Assembly: GCA_028700415.1 (NCBI GenBank) | Contig: JAQVSS010000011.1 | Span: forward strand, 1 to 35,930 | Length of the DNA: 35,930 nt | Direction of reading: 5' to 3' | From: Kiritimatiellia bacterium | GTDB lineage: Bacteria; Verrucomicrobiota; Kiritimatiellia; RFP12; UBA1067 | Part shown: positions 34,775-35,930 of the stretch, piece after piece | How positions within the stretch are numbered: the stretch's first letter is position 1 | How the letters are laid out: each line of letters opens with the position of its first letter | Notes under the pieces: model-generated | Told to the model about the DNA's origin: nothing | The model's input: only the letters and a program-made list of their open reading frames with translations | Database searches by the model: none | Program-made: the position numbers and the translations under genes

Positions 34775-35812
34775 TCAACACCGATTCGGACGCAAACAAA
34801 TTTTTACCGCGGGAATCTTATGCTCAAGAAGATCTGTGCAGACAGATCCGAGCGTCTCAAAGGCCGCGAAGTGGGTGAGGAAGAGATCGGGATTGACCGC
34901 GTTGGACTTGAGCAGGTCCAGCGCTGTGTTGAAATGAAGCGCCGGTTCGGCAATGACGCCCTTCAACGCAATCTTGTTAAAGACAGCATGATTGACATCG
35001 AGCGTGATCTTCTCGCCGCCGCCAAAACTGATGCCGAGCATCGCGACACATCCGCCAAAATGGACGCACTTGATCGCGTCCGGCACGGTGCGCGGCGGCG
35101 AGGTGACGATAACGCGGTCGACGCCGTCCGGGAATCGCTTGCGGAGTTCCGCGACGACGTCCTGTTTCATGCTTTCAAGGGTCAATTGACATCCGAGTTT
35201 CTCCGCGACATCAAGCCGCTTCGCCCCAAGCGGCGTATCCCGCGACGTGCCGACAACCGCAACAAACCCCGCGCCCTTGAGGATCGCGCAACGTGCAGCC
35301 AAGAGTCCGATCGGCCCATGTCCGAAAACCACAACGCTCCCGCCGAATGGCATGTCACTTTCCTCCACCGCGCAGAGGCCCACTGCCAGCGGTTCGGTCA
35401 GCGACGCCGCTTCGAAGGAGAGCCCGTCGAACGGTACTAGGCAACGCGCATCAATGAGCATGTAATCCGCCATGCCGGGACGCCCCCCGCCTGAAAGCAT
35501 GTTGCGACAGCTCTGGATGCGTCCGTTCTGGCAGTCCGGGCAAACCCCGCAGTACGCGAGATCCTCGACAACAACCTTCGTCCCCACCGCTACGTTCTTC
35601 ACGCACATGCCAACCTCGATCACCGTGCCGGTCAGTTCATGTCCCATCGGACGCAATTCCCCTTCGCAATCCCGCAGGAAATTGAGGTCCGTCCCGCAAA
35701 CTCCGCAGGCTTTCACCGCCACAAGCGCGTGGTTGGGTCCGACCGCCCCGAGTTCATACTCCCGCTTCTCGATCTTGACGTATTTTCCTCCGAAAAGTCC
35801 GTTTGCTTTCAT
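34775..35812 (-). CDS. Zinc-dependent medium-chain alcohol dehydrogenase (sorbitol/threonine dehydrogenase-like)
   Basis: 'VKACGVCGTDLNFL', 'GHELTGTVIEVG', 'CGVCPDCQNGRIQSC' structural-zinc lobe, 'VVVFGHGPIGLLAARCA'. Confidence 0.93.
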   Translation of the reverse strand: MKANGLFGGKYVKIEKREYELGAVGPNHALVAVKACGVCGTDLNFLRDCEGELRPMGHELTGTVIEVGMCVKNVAVGTKVVVEDLAYCGVCPDCQNGRIQSCRNMLSGGGRPGMADYMLIDARCLVPFDGLSFEAASLTEPLAVGLCAVEESDMPFGGSVVVFGHGPIGLLAARCAILKGAGFVAVVGTSRDTPLGAKRLDVAEKLGCQLTLESMKQDVVAELRKRFPDGVDRVIVTSPPRTVPDAIKCVHFGGCVAMLGISFGGGEKITLDVNHAVFNKIALKGVIAEPALHFNTALDLLKSNAVNPDLFLTHFAAFETLGSVCTDLLEHKIPAVKICLRPNRC

Positions 35813-35930
35813 GCCGCTTCCTTTCTATGTTTCGATCTCCTTGGTTATAAATCATCTCATGTTCCGTATATTCCTTCAAGGCCGTGCAAGGGATTTGCCT
35901 GAAAATTCGTCACAAAAATGAAAAAAGCCC

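Overview
This 35.9-kb, high-GC window is coded almost entirely on the minus strand. It reads as an accessory polysaccharide or surface-glycan locus, in the style of the Planctomycetes-Verrucomicrobia-Chlamydiae / Kiritimatiellota-Lentisphaerota group (taxonomy is inferred from gene style only). Most products carry Sec, TAT-like or lipoprotein-like export signals. Contents: two GH29 alpha-L-fucosidases, two paralogous GH20/DUF4838-like secreted proteins flanking a two-repeat DUF1284-like exported protein, a RhaT-like transporter, a parallel beta-helix protein, a polysaccharide deacetylase, an uncharacterised GH-like protein, a ~2.7-kaa modular metzincin/PKD/beta-helix/LamG protein next to a LytS/LytTR two-component system, two TAT-exported Gfo/Idh/MocA oxidoreductases, an O-methyltransferase-like protein, an exported DHDPS-like aldolase, a zinc alcohol dehydrogenase and a truncated autotransporter-like protein. 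The most unusual structure is a four-helix-bundle (S23/IVS-protein family) gene at 15984-16385. It is bracketed by two direct copies of a ~90-120-bp palindromic element built from degenerate 7-bp repeats (GTTGAAC-like) around a conserved core. A related core-less heptad tract lies at 31338-31375. No rRNA, tRNA or CRISPR array was recognised.
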